IMG/VR virus record: IMGVR_UViG_3300035181_002356
Coordinates: 1-44,435 of that record
Reading direction: 5' to 3' (one strand)
Length of the DNA stretch: 44,435 nucleotides
Source of the DNA: a virus
Shown here one piece after another: positions 1-7,844 of the stretch. The number at the start of each line of letters is the position of its first letter. Within the stretch, counting starts at the first letter, position 1. The notes beneath the pieces were generated by a model. That model ran no database searches and was not told the origin of the DNA. It was given only the letters and a program-made list of their open reading frames with translations. The position numbers were made by a program, and so were the translations under genes.

Positions 1-519
1 GCAGGGGTTACCTTAGTGGGGGTTCAGCAACTAAGGAGTAAGATAGGTGTTTCATATGGAGACCCTACAACCACGTCAGGGGGGAGAGCCTGGAAGCACG
101 ACGTATCTGTATCAATTAATCTTACACCTAGTGAGTCCAAAGATTGTAAAATTTTAGATGGCGAGGGTGCAGTTGTAGGTACCTCAGTTACGGCGTATAT
201 TTCTAAGTCTAAAGTATCTAGACCATATATGAAAGGTCAGTATAAGGTAATATTTGGACAGGGGATAATTGAACCCGAGCGTGAAGTTTTTGACATTGCA
301 TTACGTCGGAAGGTGATTACCAAGCCTAATAACGTGACGTATGAGTTTGAGGGGACAACTTGGCGTGGCGAAAAAGCTGTTCTTGCCGCTATTGCCGCAG
401 ACGAATCTCTGCGCGACAAGTTGATAGCAAGTATATATGCTCGTCGATATGAAATATTGGATGATGAGCGCGATCCTGCTCCCCCGGCAGGAATGATTTC
501 AGATGATCAAGATATTTAA
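1..519 (+). CDS. recA: RecA-type recombinase, C-terminal part (5' end outside window)
   Basis: The reading frame is open from base 1, so the gene starts upstream of the window; 172 codons are visible. The first residues match the RecA L2-loop region: GVQQLRSKIG followed by a GDPTTTSGG stretch, equivalent to the INQxRxKIG...NPETTTGG segment of bacterial RecA. Downstream come the end of the ATPase core and the small C-terminal domain (VVGTSVTAYISKSKVSRP, then FGQGI). RecA coats single-stranded DNA and drives homologous strand exchange; phage copies serve recombination-dependent replication and repair. The Walker A and B motifs lie outside the window. The acidic C-terminal tail is typical of RecA. 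The next gene starts 17 bases later. Confidence 0.9.
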   Translation, partial: AGVTLVGVQQLRSKIGVSYGDPTTTSGGRAWKHDVSVSINLTPSESKDCKILDGEGAVVGTSVTAYISKSKVSRPYMKGQYKVIFGQGIIEPEREVFDIALRRKVITKPNNVTYEFEGTTWRGEKAVLAAIAADESLRDKLIASIYARRYEILDDERDPAPPAGMISDDQDI

Positions 520-536
520 AATTAGGAGGAGATAAG

Positions 537-956
537 ATGTTGACGACTTGCAATAAATGTGGCTCACAGAAGGAAGTAAAGCTTAGGAAGAGTGACAATG
601 TACCGGTGTGTGTGGAGTGTGGGACAGTAGTGAACTTGTCTCAAATGATGATTAATAGTATGAAAATGAGCAATGACTATATCACAATATCAGATAATAA
701 AATTCCATTTGGATGCAAGTGTGATAAGTGTGGGGCAATTGCTGAGTTGATTCTTAACCCTGGTTCTAATGAGGCGGAGTGCACGGTTTGTCATCAAACT
801 ATGAACATTACTCCTTTTATGATAAAGGCCCTTCAAATTGCCGGACATTATCGTCCGTCTAGGGAGGCACCGGTAACGCTTGACGAGAAAGAGGAGACAA
901 ATGTGTCTGAGTCCGATAAGCAGATTAGTAGCGATGTGCCACGCGAACCTAAGTAA
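537..956 (+). CDS. double zinc-ribbon protein of unknown function
   Basis: A 139-aa protein with two zinc-ribbon-like units: C5/C8 with C25/C28, and C62/C65 with C82/C85 (CNKCG...CVECG and CDKCG...CTVCH). Each is followed by a similar helix (LSQMMINSMKMS and ITPFMIKALQIA), so the protein looks like a duplicated ribbon-plus-helix module with a charged tail. The start is set by AGGAGG at 523-528. It sits between recA and the primase core and overlaps the latter by about 55 bases, so a role in nucleic-acid binding is likely. It is not the CHC2 zinc domain of DnaG. Function is inferred from context only. Confidence 0.75.
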   Translation: MLTTCNKCGSQKEVKLRKSDNVPVCVECGTVVNLSQMMINSMKMSNDYITISDNKIPFGCKCDKCGAIAELILNPGSNEAECTVCHQTMNITPFMIKALQIAGHYRPSREAPVTLDEKEETNVSESDKQISSDVPREPK

Positions 957-1722
957 CACCCACAGAGAGTACTTTAGGGGACGTGGTTATAGTGACGATG
1001 CCCTGGAGTCTTTTGGTATTGGTACTTTTCCTTTGGGATTAGTCGTCTCTGCTTTTAATTGTAATGAGTTAATAAGTCTGAAAATTATACATGCTTCTAG
1101 GGCTGGATATATGTCCTATTACTCAGAATTTAGTGATAGGATTATTATTCCGGTCCACGATGCGTATGGTCAACCAGTTGGTATAACCGGCAGGCTTATT
1201 GCAGAAAATCCTAATAGAGGGAAGTATTACAATAGTGATTATCCTAAGGCTTCTACTCTTTTTAACCTGCATAGAGCGAAGCAGGAAATATTAAAGGCTG
1301 GGTATGTTGTAGTGGTGGAGGGGAACTTAGACGTTGTTGCGATGTGGGATGCTGGGATTAGGAACGTAGTGGCATGTACTGGAGCCTTTATTACGCCCAA
1401 GCAAATTAGAAAACTTCTGAGATATACTGATAAAGTTCTAGTGGCTACCGATAATGATAATGCTGGTCATATGTCTTATACGAAATTTTTAAAGAATTCG
1501 GCTTACTATATTAAGAATGGGGAGCTTAGTGCTATTAGGATTATTCCTCCATTCGGGCTTAAAGACCCCGATGATTTTATTAGAAAATATGGGGCTAAAA
1601 CCTGTAGAGAATGGGTGGCGGCAGGAGCCAAGCATTTGATGGACGTAAGTAATAAGGGCAATTCTATAAGCTTTAAAGGAGTTTGGAATGGCTGTGGACA
1701 GGAAGAAGTCGGGGGTCAGTAA
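901..1722 (+). CDS. DnaG-type primase catalytic core (TOPRIM), without zinc domain
   Basis: A 273-aa protein from ATG 901, chosen because GAGGAG lies at 891-896; ATG 934 is an alternative. Residues about 18-45 match the start of the DnaG RNA-polymerase domain (EYFRGRGYSDDALESFGIG). Residues 79-125 match the core (DRIIIPVHDAYG, then KYYNSDYPKASTLFNLHRA). The TOPRIM fold follows, with the catalytic Glu in VVEGNLDVV (E140, D144) and the metal-binding acids in ATDNDNAG (D184, D186). It would make RNA primers at the replication fork. Compared with bacterial DnaG it lacks both the N-terminal CHC2 zinc domain and a C-terminal helicase-binding domain. The upstream double zinc-ribbon protein overlaps it and could supply a DNA-binding part in trans. 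Confidence 0.88.
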   Translation: MCLSPISRLVAMCHANLSNTHREYFRGRGYSDDALESFGIGTFPLGLVVSAFNCNELISLKIIHASRAGYMSYYSEFSDRIIIPVHDAYGQPVGITGRLIAENPNRGKYYNSDYPKASTLFNLHRAKQEILKAGYVVVVEGNLDVVAMWDAGIRNVVACTGAFITPKQIRKLLRYTDKVLVATDNDNAGHMSYTKFLKNSAYYIKNGELSAIRIIPPFGLKDPDDFIRKYGAKTCREWVAAGAKHLMDVSNKGNSISFKGVWNGCGQEEVGGQ

Positions 1723-2287
1723 GCGCTATCAATACAAATTTAGAGAAATACCAGTAGAGTCCATGGATGTTTTTTCTGAGGATATGGCTCTTCACAATAA
1801 AGAAAATATATCTAGTGCACAGAAGCAGAAACAGAAGGCGAACATTCTAGAAGCTATATTCAATATTGCGGATGAGCAACTAACCCAAAGACAGAAAGAC
1901 ATACTGTATTGCAGGTATGTTTTAGGTATGACTCAGGTAGAGATAGGAAAAAAATTAGGTATTACGCAAAGTTGCGTTTCTCTTCAGATTAATGGCATTC
2001 CAAATTATACTTATAATAAAATTCATGGGGGAGTTTTACCTAAGCTTAGAAAGATGTGTATCAATGAGGCAGCTATTGCCTCTGGCTCTGCAACAAGTGA
2101 AGAGGTAGACGTTCTACTGAAGACCATAAAAAGTAGAATTAAAAAATCTCATCCAGACTACTCCGATTTAGAATTAGCTAAGAAGGCCGTAGAGAGTTTT
2201 TCTAATATGAGCAAGATACTGGACTTGTTTGAGATGTTAATAAAAGAAGAAGTTGAACAAGAAGAGGAGGACCTTAATCAGGATTAA
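1688..2287 (+). CDS. sigma-70 region 4-like HTH protein, candidate transcription regulator
   Basis: A 199-aa protein that starts at ATG 1688 after AAGGAG (1676-1681) and overlaps the primase gene by 35 bases. Residues 64-101 are a clear sigma-region-4-type helix-turn-helix: LTQRQKDILYCRYVLG, then MTQVEIGKKLGITQSCVS. No convincing sigma region 2 is visible, so on its own it would not open a -10 element. The C-terminal third is charged and ends in an acidic tail (EEVEQEEEDLNQD). It may be a phage sigma-like cofactor that redirects host RNA polymerase, functionally like T4 gp33 or a split sigma factor; this role is inferred. It is the last gene before the terminator at 2351-2378 and precedes the first CTATTAATA site. 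Confidence 0.7.
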   Translation: MAVDRKKSGVSKRYQYKFREIPVESMDVFSEDMALHNKENISSAQKQKQKANILEAIFNIADEQLTQRQKDILYCRYVLGMTQVEIGKKLGITQSCVSLQINGIPNYTYNKIHGGVLPKLRKMCINEAAIASGSATSEEVDVLLKTIKSRIKKSHPDYSDLELAKKAVESFSNMSKILDLFEMLIKEEVEQEEEDLNQD

Positions 2288-2350
2288 ATTGGCAGCCTGA
2301 TGTACTTCCACGGTTAAAACTAGGAGCTTCATGAATGGAACCATAATGCG

Positions 2351-2378
2351 AAGGCCCGGGAATAACCCGGGCCTTTTT
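2351..2378 (+). terminator. rho-independent terminator after the sigma-like gene
   Basis: Perfect 8-bp GC stem GGCCCGGG (2353-2360) with CCCGGGCC (2366-2373), extendable by two A:T pairs, a 5-base loop AATAA, then TTTTT (2374-2378). It closes the replication/regulatory module, and a CTATTAATA site follows 20 bases later. Confidence 0.93.
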
Positions 2379-2397
2379 ATAAAAGCGTAGATGTCTC

Positions 2398-2406
2398 CTA
2401 TTAATA
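2398..2406 (+). promoter_or_regulatory. CTATTAATA element, putative phage late promoter 1
   Basis: First of seven exact copies of CTATTAATA at gene boundaries on the + strand. It lies just behind the terminator and about 80 bases upstream of the next gene. No -35 box is recognisable. It resembles the T4 late octamer TATAAATA. The leader that follows contains a possible hairpin (TTTGCG 2430-2435 with CGCAAA 2452-2457). Confidence 0.72.
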
Positions 2407-2429
2407 CTTTAAGATACTATAGCGGGAGC

Positions 2430-2457
2430 TTTGCGTCTGTTAAAAGCCGGGCGCAAA
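2430..2457 (+). other. possible 5'-leader hairpin
   Basis: TTTGCG (2430-2435) can pair with CGCAAA (2452-2457) over a 16-base loop, between the putative late promoter and the Shine-Dalgarno site of the next gene. It is only six base pairs, so support is weak; it is listed because two other late leaders also hold hairpins. Confidence 0.3.
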
Positions 2458-2485
2458 CGGAATTGTATTGACGGAGGATTAAAAA

Positions 2486-2971
2486 ATGGATTTTATAGCT
2501 CTGGAAGCTTCTTTAAATAAAGCTGGGAAAAGAGAATATGATGGAATGATTAAGTTTGCTGTTGGGACTAAATTACCAGTAGATGAATTCAAATCTTTAT
2601 TTATAAAGACAGCGGCTTTTGATTTATGGACTTTGGACCCGAACGTCCAAAGCGGGGGGGATTCATATTGGAAGCTAAGTGACGATAATAAATTCTTCAT
2701 TTGTATGTATGAAAGCGATAGTCTAGAGACTCACGATCGTCGGTGGAGTGTTTATTCGGACGATAACAATAAGCGTATTTCAATCGCATATAAGAACGAT
2801 ACGATTGCCACTATGGACAGTTCTTATTTCCCAGATGGGGTAGACCCAATTACCATTAAGAGTAGTCTATTAAAAATACTTAGCTCAAAAGAGGGGCAGG
2901 TTGCTTTTTTGGATACTCTTAATGAAACAGAGCGAAATTTAATTATCAAAAAATATCCAGAGCTTCTATAG
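2486..2971 (+). CDS. unknown protein, probable late gene
   Basis: A 161-aa protein with SD GGAGGA at 2473-2478. I do not recognise a family. The N-terminal 45 residues are helical and end in FIKTAAFDLW, one of several lysine-Thr-Ala sites seen in proteins of this window. The middle part (YWKLSDDNKFFICMYESD, then RRWSVYSDDNNKRISIAYKN) looks like a small beta-sheet domain, and the C-terminus is helical. It is first in a run of nine unknown genes that follows the putative late promoter at 2398. Confidence 0.7.
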   Translation: MDFIALEASLNKAGKREYDGMIKFAVGTKLPVDEFKSLFIKTAAFDLWTLDPNVQSGGDSYWKLSDDNKFFICMYESDSLETHDRRWSVYSDDNNKRISIAYKNDTIATMDSSYFPDGVDPITIKSSLLKILSSKEGQVAFLDTLNETERNLIIKKYPELL

Positions 2972-2982
2972 CGAGGAAAGAC

Positions 2983-3822
2983 ATGAAACTTACTAAAGCT
3001 GCCAAGTATATCGAAAAACAGGCAGATGCAGACCGTAAACCAACTGAGGCTAATGTTTTTATTTTTCCTAGAATAGCGCTAATAGGAGCAAATATTGAGC
3101 TTGCCGGTCTCATTCTAGAGCTTCTGAATGTTGCCATTGATGGCAAAGAAGTAGAGGCGGAAGTAAACATAACCGATGAACAGCAAGAGGAAACTGGGAG
3201 TCAGTCCTCTCAATCGGAATTAACTTCCAAGCCAGTTCAGGTATCAGTAAATCCGCAAGAGGTTTCTGGAGTTGGTGGGGCTAAGGAAAAAACTGCATCT
3301 TTAGCAAAGTTAGCCGCATGGCAAGAGGCGTCTTCTAGTGAGGCTGTCGAGGCCCTCGCCGATGTTATAGTAAAGCTTTCTAACTTAGCAAAGCAAATAG
3401 TACGAGTGGTAGACGGGGCTACTGAAATAACTTCTGCCCTAGGACTAGAGGACGATGCAGAGCTTGCAGATAGACTTATTAAAATTCTCGTCGCGGGATT
3501 GGCAGCTCGTATTAAAGATGAGGCAGTCCAACACTTTTTAAATGGCACATCTACTGAGGAGCCTAGCAGCTTTTATAAGGTTCTAGATGAGATTTTAAGA
3601 GAATATTTTGACAAAGCAGAACATAAGAAAGAGATTACTAAAGCAGTTAGGATGATTCTAAGTAAAGGGACTCAGAATGCTTCTTATATAGGTTCTATGA
3701 ATATCAATTTTCTTTCAGGGTGGTTTCTTTCAGAGCTAAGGGGGAAGTTAAGGAAAGAAATCCACTGGCAGGCTCCAATTTCACCTGAGGCAAAAGTGGA
3801 GAGTAGAAGTGAAAATAAATAA
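2983..3822 (+). CDS. unknown helical protein with acidic Ser/Gln-rich linker
   Basis: A 279-aa protein that starts 11 bases after the previous stop (SD AGGAAAG). The N-terminus is basic and helical (MKLTKAAKYIEKQADADRK). Residues about 55-100 form a low-complexity linker rich in Glu, Gln and Ser, after which the chain is mainly helical (LAKLAAWQEASSSEAVEALA, VKLSNLAKQIVRVVDGATE). No catalytic motif is seen. It overlaps the next gene by 14 bases, which suggests translational coupling. It may be a virion or assembly protein of the late operon, but the function is unknown. Confidence 0.68.
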   Translation: MKLTKAAKYIEKQADADRKPTEANVFIFPRIALIGANIELAGLILELLNVAIDGKEVEAEVNITDEQQEETGSQSSQSELTSKPVQVSVNPQEVSGVGGAKEKTASLAKLAAWQEASSSEAVEALADVIVKLSNLAKQIVRVVDGATEITSALGLEDDAELADRLIKILVAGLAARIKDEAVQHFLNGTSTEEPSSFYKVLDEILREYFDKAEHKKEITKAVRMILSKGTQNASYIGSMNINFLSGWFLSELRGKLRKEIHWQAPISPEAKVESRSENK

Positions 3823-4726
3823 ACTCATTAAGCTTTCAGTGCTATCTAGAAATTTAGAAAAAATAGCGGCTGACGCTCCACCCTCTTCAGCCACCCCCCC
3901 ACCGGTACAAGCTCCGCCGAAGCTACTTATGAAACTTCACACGGTGTTTAATTTATTATCTCTTAGGCCACAAGGCAGAGAGGCAATTGAGAATATTATA
4001 CGCAAGCAACCGGACTTAAAAGAGATATGGGACAGAATTCAAACTATGTCTATCACAATAAATGAACCAACAGTAAGGAAGGACATTGAAAAGGCTAGTG
4101 CGTTAGCTGTCCAATTTTGGAGGAATATTAATGAGCTTCAAACAATTGCAGAGAAAGATTCGAAGGATAGAGAAGTCACAGTAGTAGAGAATTTGAAGGA
4201 ACTTAAGAGATGTATAGAGGAGATGCTTAGGCTTTCTGATAATTCTGGTGCAGATAATAACGCTACTTTGTGTGCTATGATTGATCTTCAAGCTCGTAAG
4301 GCTCTGCAAGCGATTCTTAAAGCTACGGATGTGTCTAATCCTGAAGAAGCAAGGAAGGGCGTCATAGATGCTATAAATAACCCAGAGTATAAAACGGCTT
4401 TAAATAATATAGCCACTGGAATAACTTTTGAGAATTTAAAGCCTTTTGAGAATTTAAAGTCTTTAGATATAACTCGATCTTCGCCAGTGAAGAAGGCTCC
4501 GGCGTCATCGCGCGCCCACGGAGCTAATTATAAATATAGGTTTAAGGGCAAAGCAAGAGAGATACTAGTAAAAATTGACAAGTGGTTTGACGCAAATGCG
4601 AATTTGATAGCATCGAGTATTAGGGCGGGGTTAACAGATAAATTAATTCAAAGTGGCCTTGCCGCTAAGATAGGGGAGAGCCAGGTTGATATAGTAAGGC
4701 AGGAAATCAAAAAGTTAATTGAATAA
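3809..4726 (+). CDS. unknown helical protein, GTG start
   Basis: A 305-aa protein that begins at GTG 3809, seven bases after GGAG and inside the end of the previous gene. It has a basic hydrophobic N-terminal helix (LIKLSVLSRNLEKIAADA), then a Pro-rich linker (PPSSATPPPVQAPPK), then a long all-helical region with a basic C-terminal part. The segment ENLKPFENLKSLD contains a small direct repeat. No known family is recognised. The N-terminus resembles those of other proteins in this window (short Lys/Leu/Ala helix ending in KIA or KTA). Confidence 0.68.
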   Translation: MKINKLIKLSVLSRNLEKIAADAPPSSATPPPVQAPPKLLMKLHTVFNLLSLRPQGREAIENIIRKQPDLKEIWDRIQTMSITINEPTVRKDIEKASALAVQFWRNINELQTIAEKDSKDREVTVVENLKELKRCIEEMLRLSDNSGADNNATLCAMIDLQARKALQAILKATDVSNPEEARKGVIDAINNPEYKTALNNIATGITFENLKPFENLKSLDITRSSPVKKAPASSRAHGANYKYRFKGKAREILVKIDKWFDANANLIASSIRAGLTDKLIQSGLAAKIGESQVDIVRQEIKKLIE

Positions 4727-4744
4727 AAATATGGAGGGAGTTCA

Positions 4745-5881
4745 ATGAGTAACAGCATTTTTAGGTTGGCTAGTAAGCTGGCAGCGGCATATAAGGAAAT
4801 TCCGTATGTCGTTTTAAAGCGTTTCCTTTTAGAAAAAACAGCGCAATTTCCTGGAGATAGAGTAATTCAGCATATGGGGGCTATTATTGAAAAGCGTGCC
4901 GCAGACCAACCGTTCGGGGCGGTCTCAGTTAAAGAATTAGATTCTTTGATCGGTGAGCTGTCCTCTTTTGGAGATACTACAAATACACGCAATTTATTTA
5001 GCTCTTATCTATCAAAGCTAACAGCAGATGAGACTACAAGAACTAGGGCCGGAGAAGTCTTTACAGACGATGTTCGCGAAATAAAGAGTTCCCCCAAAAG
5101 AACGGTTGACGAGCCTACTCCGGTGGTTGGGGTAGATCCTAAAGAAATTTTTTCAGAGTATAATATTTCAAGAAAATATGACGCTCAAACTATTGCGAAG
5201 GGTGCAGATATTGTCTCTCGTGCCGTGCAAGTTGCCTTTGGGGTAGCGCCAAATTCTATTAAGTTTTCAAAGGATATAGATAATGGTGTCTCTTACTTAG
5301 TTAAGCTTACACCTAAGGCTGGCAAGATGGAAATAGAGGTTCCTATTGAGAAGACGGCACTAGGCTTTCATAAGCCTACTTCATTTTTATGCAAGTTGGC
5401 GGAGAATATCAGTGAGTTTCCATTAAATGACGATGGGGTGGAAAAGGCTATTGGTGCTATCTCCCAGCATTCCTCCTTTACGTTTGACCCCTCTTGGCTA
5501 AAAATGAGTTTTACGGAGCTACGAAGCGAGATGCTTAAATATGCCATGAAGAAAGACTATAAACAAGCAGAGGAAGCCATTAGGCTCATTGGTGAGAAAT
5601 ATCCTACTATGATGAAGGCAGTCTTAGATGATTTTCAGCATGTGCTTGTTGCTTTTCAAAAAGCTAACAATGACCACATATGTCGTAAGTGTGCATTTTA
5701 TCAGCCAGCTGGGATGAAGTCGGCTAGTGTAGATAATTATTGTGCGCGATTAAGAATGCCCACAAAGCAAATTATAAAAGCTTCCTCTCCAGACTCTTGT
5801 GAAGCATTGGGGACGTCAATTAAGCGAACTATTCCAGGTTTTGAGGGGACTATTAACACGAGCAATATTAAGATCACCTAA
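4745..5881 (+). CDS. unknown protein with C-terminal four-cysteine cluster
   Basis: A 378-aa protein with SD GGAGGGAG at 4734-4741. The N-terminus is a Lys/Ala-rich helix (FRLASKLAAAYKEIP), followed by FLLEKTAQFPGD. The C-terminus carries four cysteines (C313, C316, C333, C352) in the arrangement CRKCAFYQP...NYCARL...PDSCEAL. This spacing could bind zinc or an iron-sulfur cluster, but I cannot assign a family. Residues about 240-305 are helical. It belongs to the unknown late block, and the next gene starts 11 bases later. Confidence 0.7.
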   Translation: MSNSIFRLASKLAAAYKEIPYVVLKRFLLEKTAQFPGDRVIQHMGAIIEKRAADQPFGAVSVKELDSLIGELSSFGDTTNTRNLFSSYLSKLTADETTRTRAGEVFTDDVREIKSSPKRTVDEPTPVVGVDPKEIFSEYNISRKYDAQTIAKGADIVSRAVQVAFGVAPNSIKFSKDIDNGVSYLVKLTPKAGKMEIEVPIEKTALGFHKPTSFLCKLAENISEFPLNDDGVEKAIGAISQHSSFTFDPSWLKMSFTELRSEMLKYAMKKDYKQAEEAIRLIGEKYPTMMKAVLDDFQHVLVAFQKANNDHICRKCAFYQPAGMKSASVDNYCARLRMPTKQIIKASSPDSCEALGTSIKRTIPGFEGTINTSNIKIT

Positions 5882-5892
5882 GGTGAGGAGCT

Positions 5893-6216
5893 ATGGACGA
5901 GGGAAGATTAGTTGTAGGTGTTTTTTTAACGGCGAATGAAGTACCTGTTCCTGGTGAACTTGAGCATGATATGATTTTTGGCCCTACTTCTGTGCAGACT
6001 AGAAATTGCCCAGACATGCATGGAGTTCCAATGCAGTATATTGGGGATGGGATGTATGTAAACCCTATAACTGGACAGGTATATGATTTTCGGCGTGGCT
6101 TTAGGTTGGGAGATAAGGAATATCTAGCAACGAGTATTGAAGAGCAGCATGTGGTTGATAGTCCGCTTACAAATGGAGTCCCGCATGATGTATATAGGTT
6201 TAAGAGAGAGAGATAA
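5893..6216 (+). CDS. small unknown protein
   Basis: A 107-aa beta-rich protein (SD GAGGAG just upstream) without a recognised family. It contains short Gly/Pro/Asp turns (GDGMYVNPITGQVYDFRRG) that suggest a compact beta domain. It sits between the Cys-cluster protein and the HTH/coiled-coil protein and is likely cotranscribed with them. Confidence 0.65.
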   Translation: MDEGRLVVGVFLTANEVPVPGELEHDMIFGPTSVQTRNCPDMHGVPMQYIGDGMYVNPITGQVYDFRRGFRLGDKEYLATSIEEQHVVDSPLTNGVPHDVYRFKRER

Positions 6217-6229
6217 GTAGGAGGAGACA

Positions 6230-6991
6230 ATGAGGGGAGCGAGTCTATGTCGTCATCCCGATATAGATCATATTATTCGCCTTGTTAAGGCCGGTCAGGG
6301 GGCCCGTAGTATTGCAGCTATTATTAATCGGAAGTATACGGCGGCTCCTAGATATCAGGTTAATTGGATTACAATTAATGATTTTATCAAGAATTATTTG
6401 CATTTAGATAAGAAGCAGCGAGAGGCCCTAAGGGCGGAGGCTAAGTCTAATGGAATGGTGGTAACTAACAACCAGATAAAGGATTTAGCTATTCAATCTC
6501 GTCTTAATCAAAAAACAGACATTTTAGATATGCAAGAAATTCTTGCCGAGAGAGAGTTAGATGTTAGAGAAGAGATGGAAAAATTATACAATACAGCTCT
6601 CGCGGAAATTGATGCTATTAATGATAAGGTCAATAAGATGGATGGTAGAAATTTTGTTGCTGGCAAGGCGGCTTTAGTTGCGGCCATTGACCAGGTGCGC
6701 AAGATCATCGGAGATGTGCGGATTGAACAAATGGAATCTAAGGCATCTCAGCAGGTGGCCAATAGCCAAGTGGTATTGAATTTTAATCAGATCAATGCCC
6801 ACGTAGACGCTATTAAGCAGGCGGTAGTAGAAACCTTTAGAGAACAAGGGCTGATGCATCAGCTTCCAGAATTTCTAAATAGGTTATCTGGTAAGCTTTC
6901 AAAGTTAAGCGAAGTTAAAGTGACTACGTCTACTGGTGAAACTATAACGGTCCAGCACCATGGTGCGTTAAACGGAGGTTCGTGTGAATAA
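6230..6991 (+). CDS. HTH plus coiled-coil DNA-binding protein, possible small terminase subunit
   Basis: A 253-aa protein with SD AGGAGG. Residues about 9-60 look like a helix-turn-helix (IDHIIRLVKAGQGARSIAAI, then WITINDFIKNYL). Residues about 100-140 are a strongly charged coiled coil (ILAERELDVREEMEKLYNTA). The C-terminal region may form an oligomerisation domain ending in short beta strands. HTH followed by coiled coil is the layout of phage small terminase subunits, but the large subunit lies 18 kb downstream, so the assignment is tentative; another DNA-binding role is possible. It overlaps the next gene by 8 bases. Confidence 0.6.
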   Translation: MRGASLCRHPDIDHIIRLVKAGQGARSIAAIINRKYTAAPRYQVNWITINDFIKNYLHLDKKQREALRAEAKSNGMVVTNNQIKDLAIQSRLNQKTDILDMQEILAERELDVREEMEKLYNTALAEIDAINDKVNKMDGRNFVAGKAALVAAIDQVRKIIGDVRIEQMESKASQQVANSQVVLNFNQINAHVDAIKQAVVETFREQGLMHQLPEFLNRLSGKLSKLSEVKVTTSTGETITVQHHGALNGGSCE

Positions 6992-7844
6992 AGCTGGGTA
7001 TCCTCAGCCAACAGTTTATACTACATCTGAGTTTGCCACTCAACCGGCAGATCTAGAGAGGTGGTCTGAGGCATATAAAAACATTTGGAGGCTAGTTGAA
7101 ATTACTGGTACTCCTTTAAGTAAAGCTAAAAATATTGTGTTACGTGGGTGGAAGGATTCTGAAATTTCTAGATTTTCTGCCTGGATGGCTTATTATGAGA
7201 ATAAAGATGACATTAAATATCATAGAGTAGATAAACTAGGTTATTTAGATTGTAATTTATCTATTATTAGGCAAGCGGCTTTAAAAATGGCAGAGAATAG
7301 GGCGCTATCAGATATGGCGGATAAAGTAAGAATGGCTAAGACCGCTCAAACTATAGTAGATTTAATTTATGTTATGAACCAGGATAGGGTAAAGGTGGCG
7401 GCTGAAGAGACTGACCGCAATAGAGAAAAGATGGTAAAAATTTTTAACGTTGTGAAGGATGTAAACAATGAGGTGGCTAGAAAGAAGTTAATTAGAAATC
7501 TAGCTCGTGTTCTGTCTATGGACACAGAGGGCTTATTTCCAGAGATTTCGCAGGCTCTATCTAAGCTTATAGATGCTTATTCTTATTCTGCTTCTAGGAT
7601 TCAAGATGTTATGAATAGGTTGGGGCTGCAGATTAGTATGTCTGCTGAGGGTGATGAAAAGGCTACCCCAGAGGAGGTAAAAGAAAATTTCTCAGTCGAA
7701 GAGCCTAAAGAGAGTGAAGTATCTACAGAGAAAGTGGAACCGCCCTCCTACACAAAGAAAGAGAATATGACGATCACGCCTCAATCAAGCCCACCCTCAG
7801 AAGAAGTACCGATTATACCTAGACCGGAAAATAGGGGAGTATAA
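6984..7844 (+). CDS. unknown helical protein with disordered acidic C-terminus
   Basis: A 286-aa protein starting at GTG 6984 with GGAGGT at 6974-6979, inside the end of the previous gene. The first 210 residues are mainly helical (IIRQAALKMAENRALSDMA, VRMAKTAQTIVDLIYVMNQD). The last 60 residues are Pro/Glu/Ser/Thr-rich and probably disordered. The stop codon overlaps the ATG of the next gene (TAATG), so translation is coupled. No known family is recognised. Confidence 0.66.
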   Translation: MNKAGYPQPTVYTTSEFATQPADLERWSEAYKNIWRLVEITGTPLSKAKNIVLRGWKDSEISRFSAWMAYYENKDDIKYHRVDKLGYLDCNLSIIRQAALKMAENRALSDMADKVRMAKTAQTIVDLIYVMNQDRVKVAAEETDRNREKMVKIFNVVKDVNNEVARKKLIRNLARVLSMDTEGLFPEISQALSKLIDAYSYSASRIQDVMNRLGLQISMSAEGDEKATPEEVKENFSVEEPKESEVSTEKVEPPSYTKKENMTITPQSSPPSEEVPIIPRPENRGV

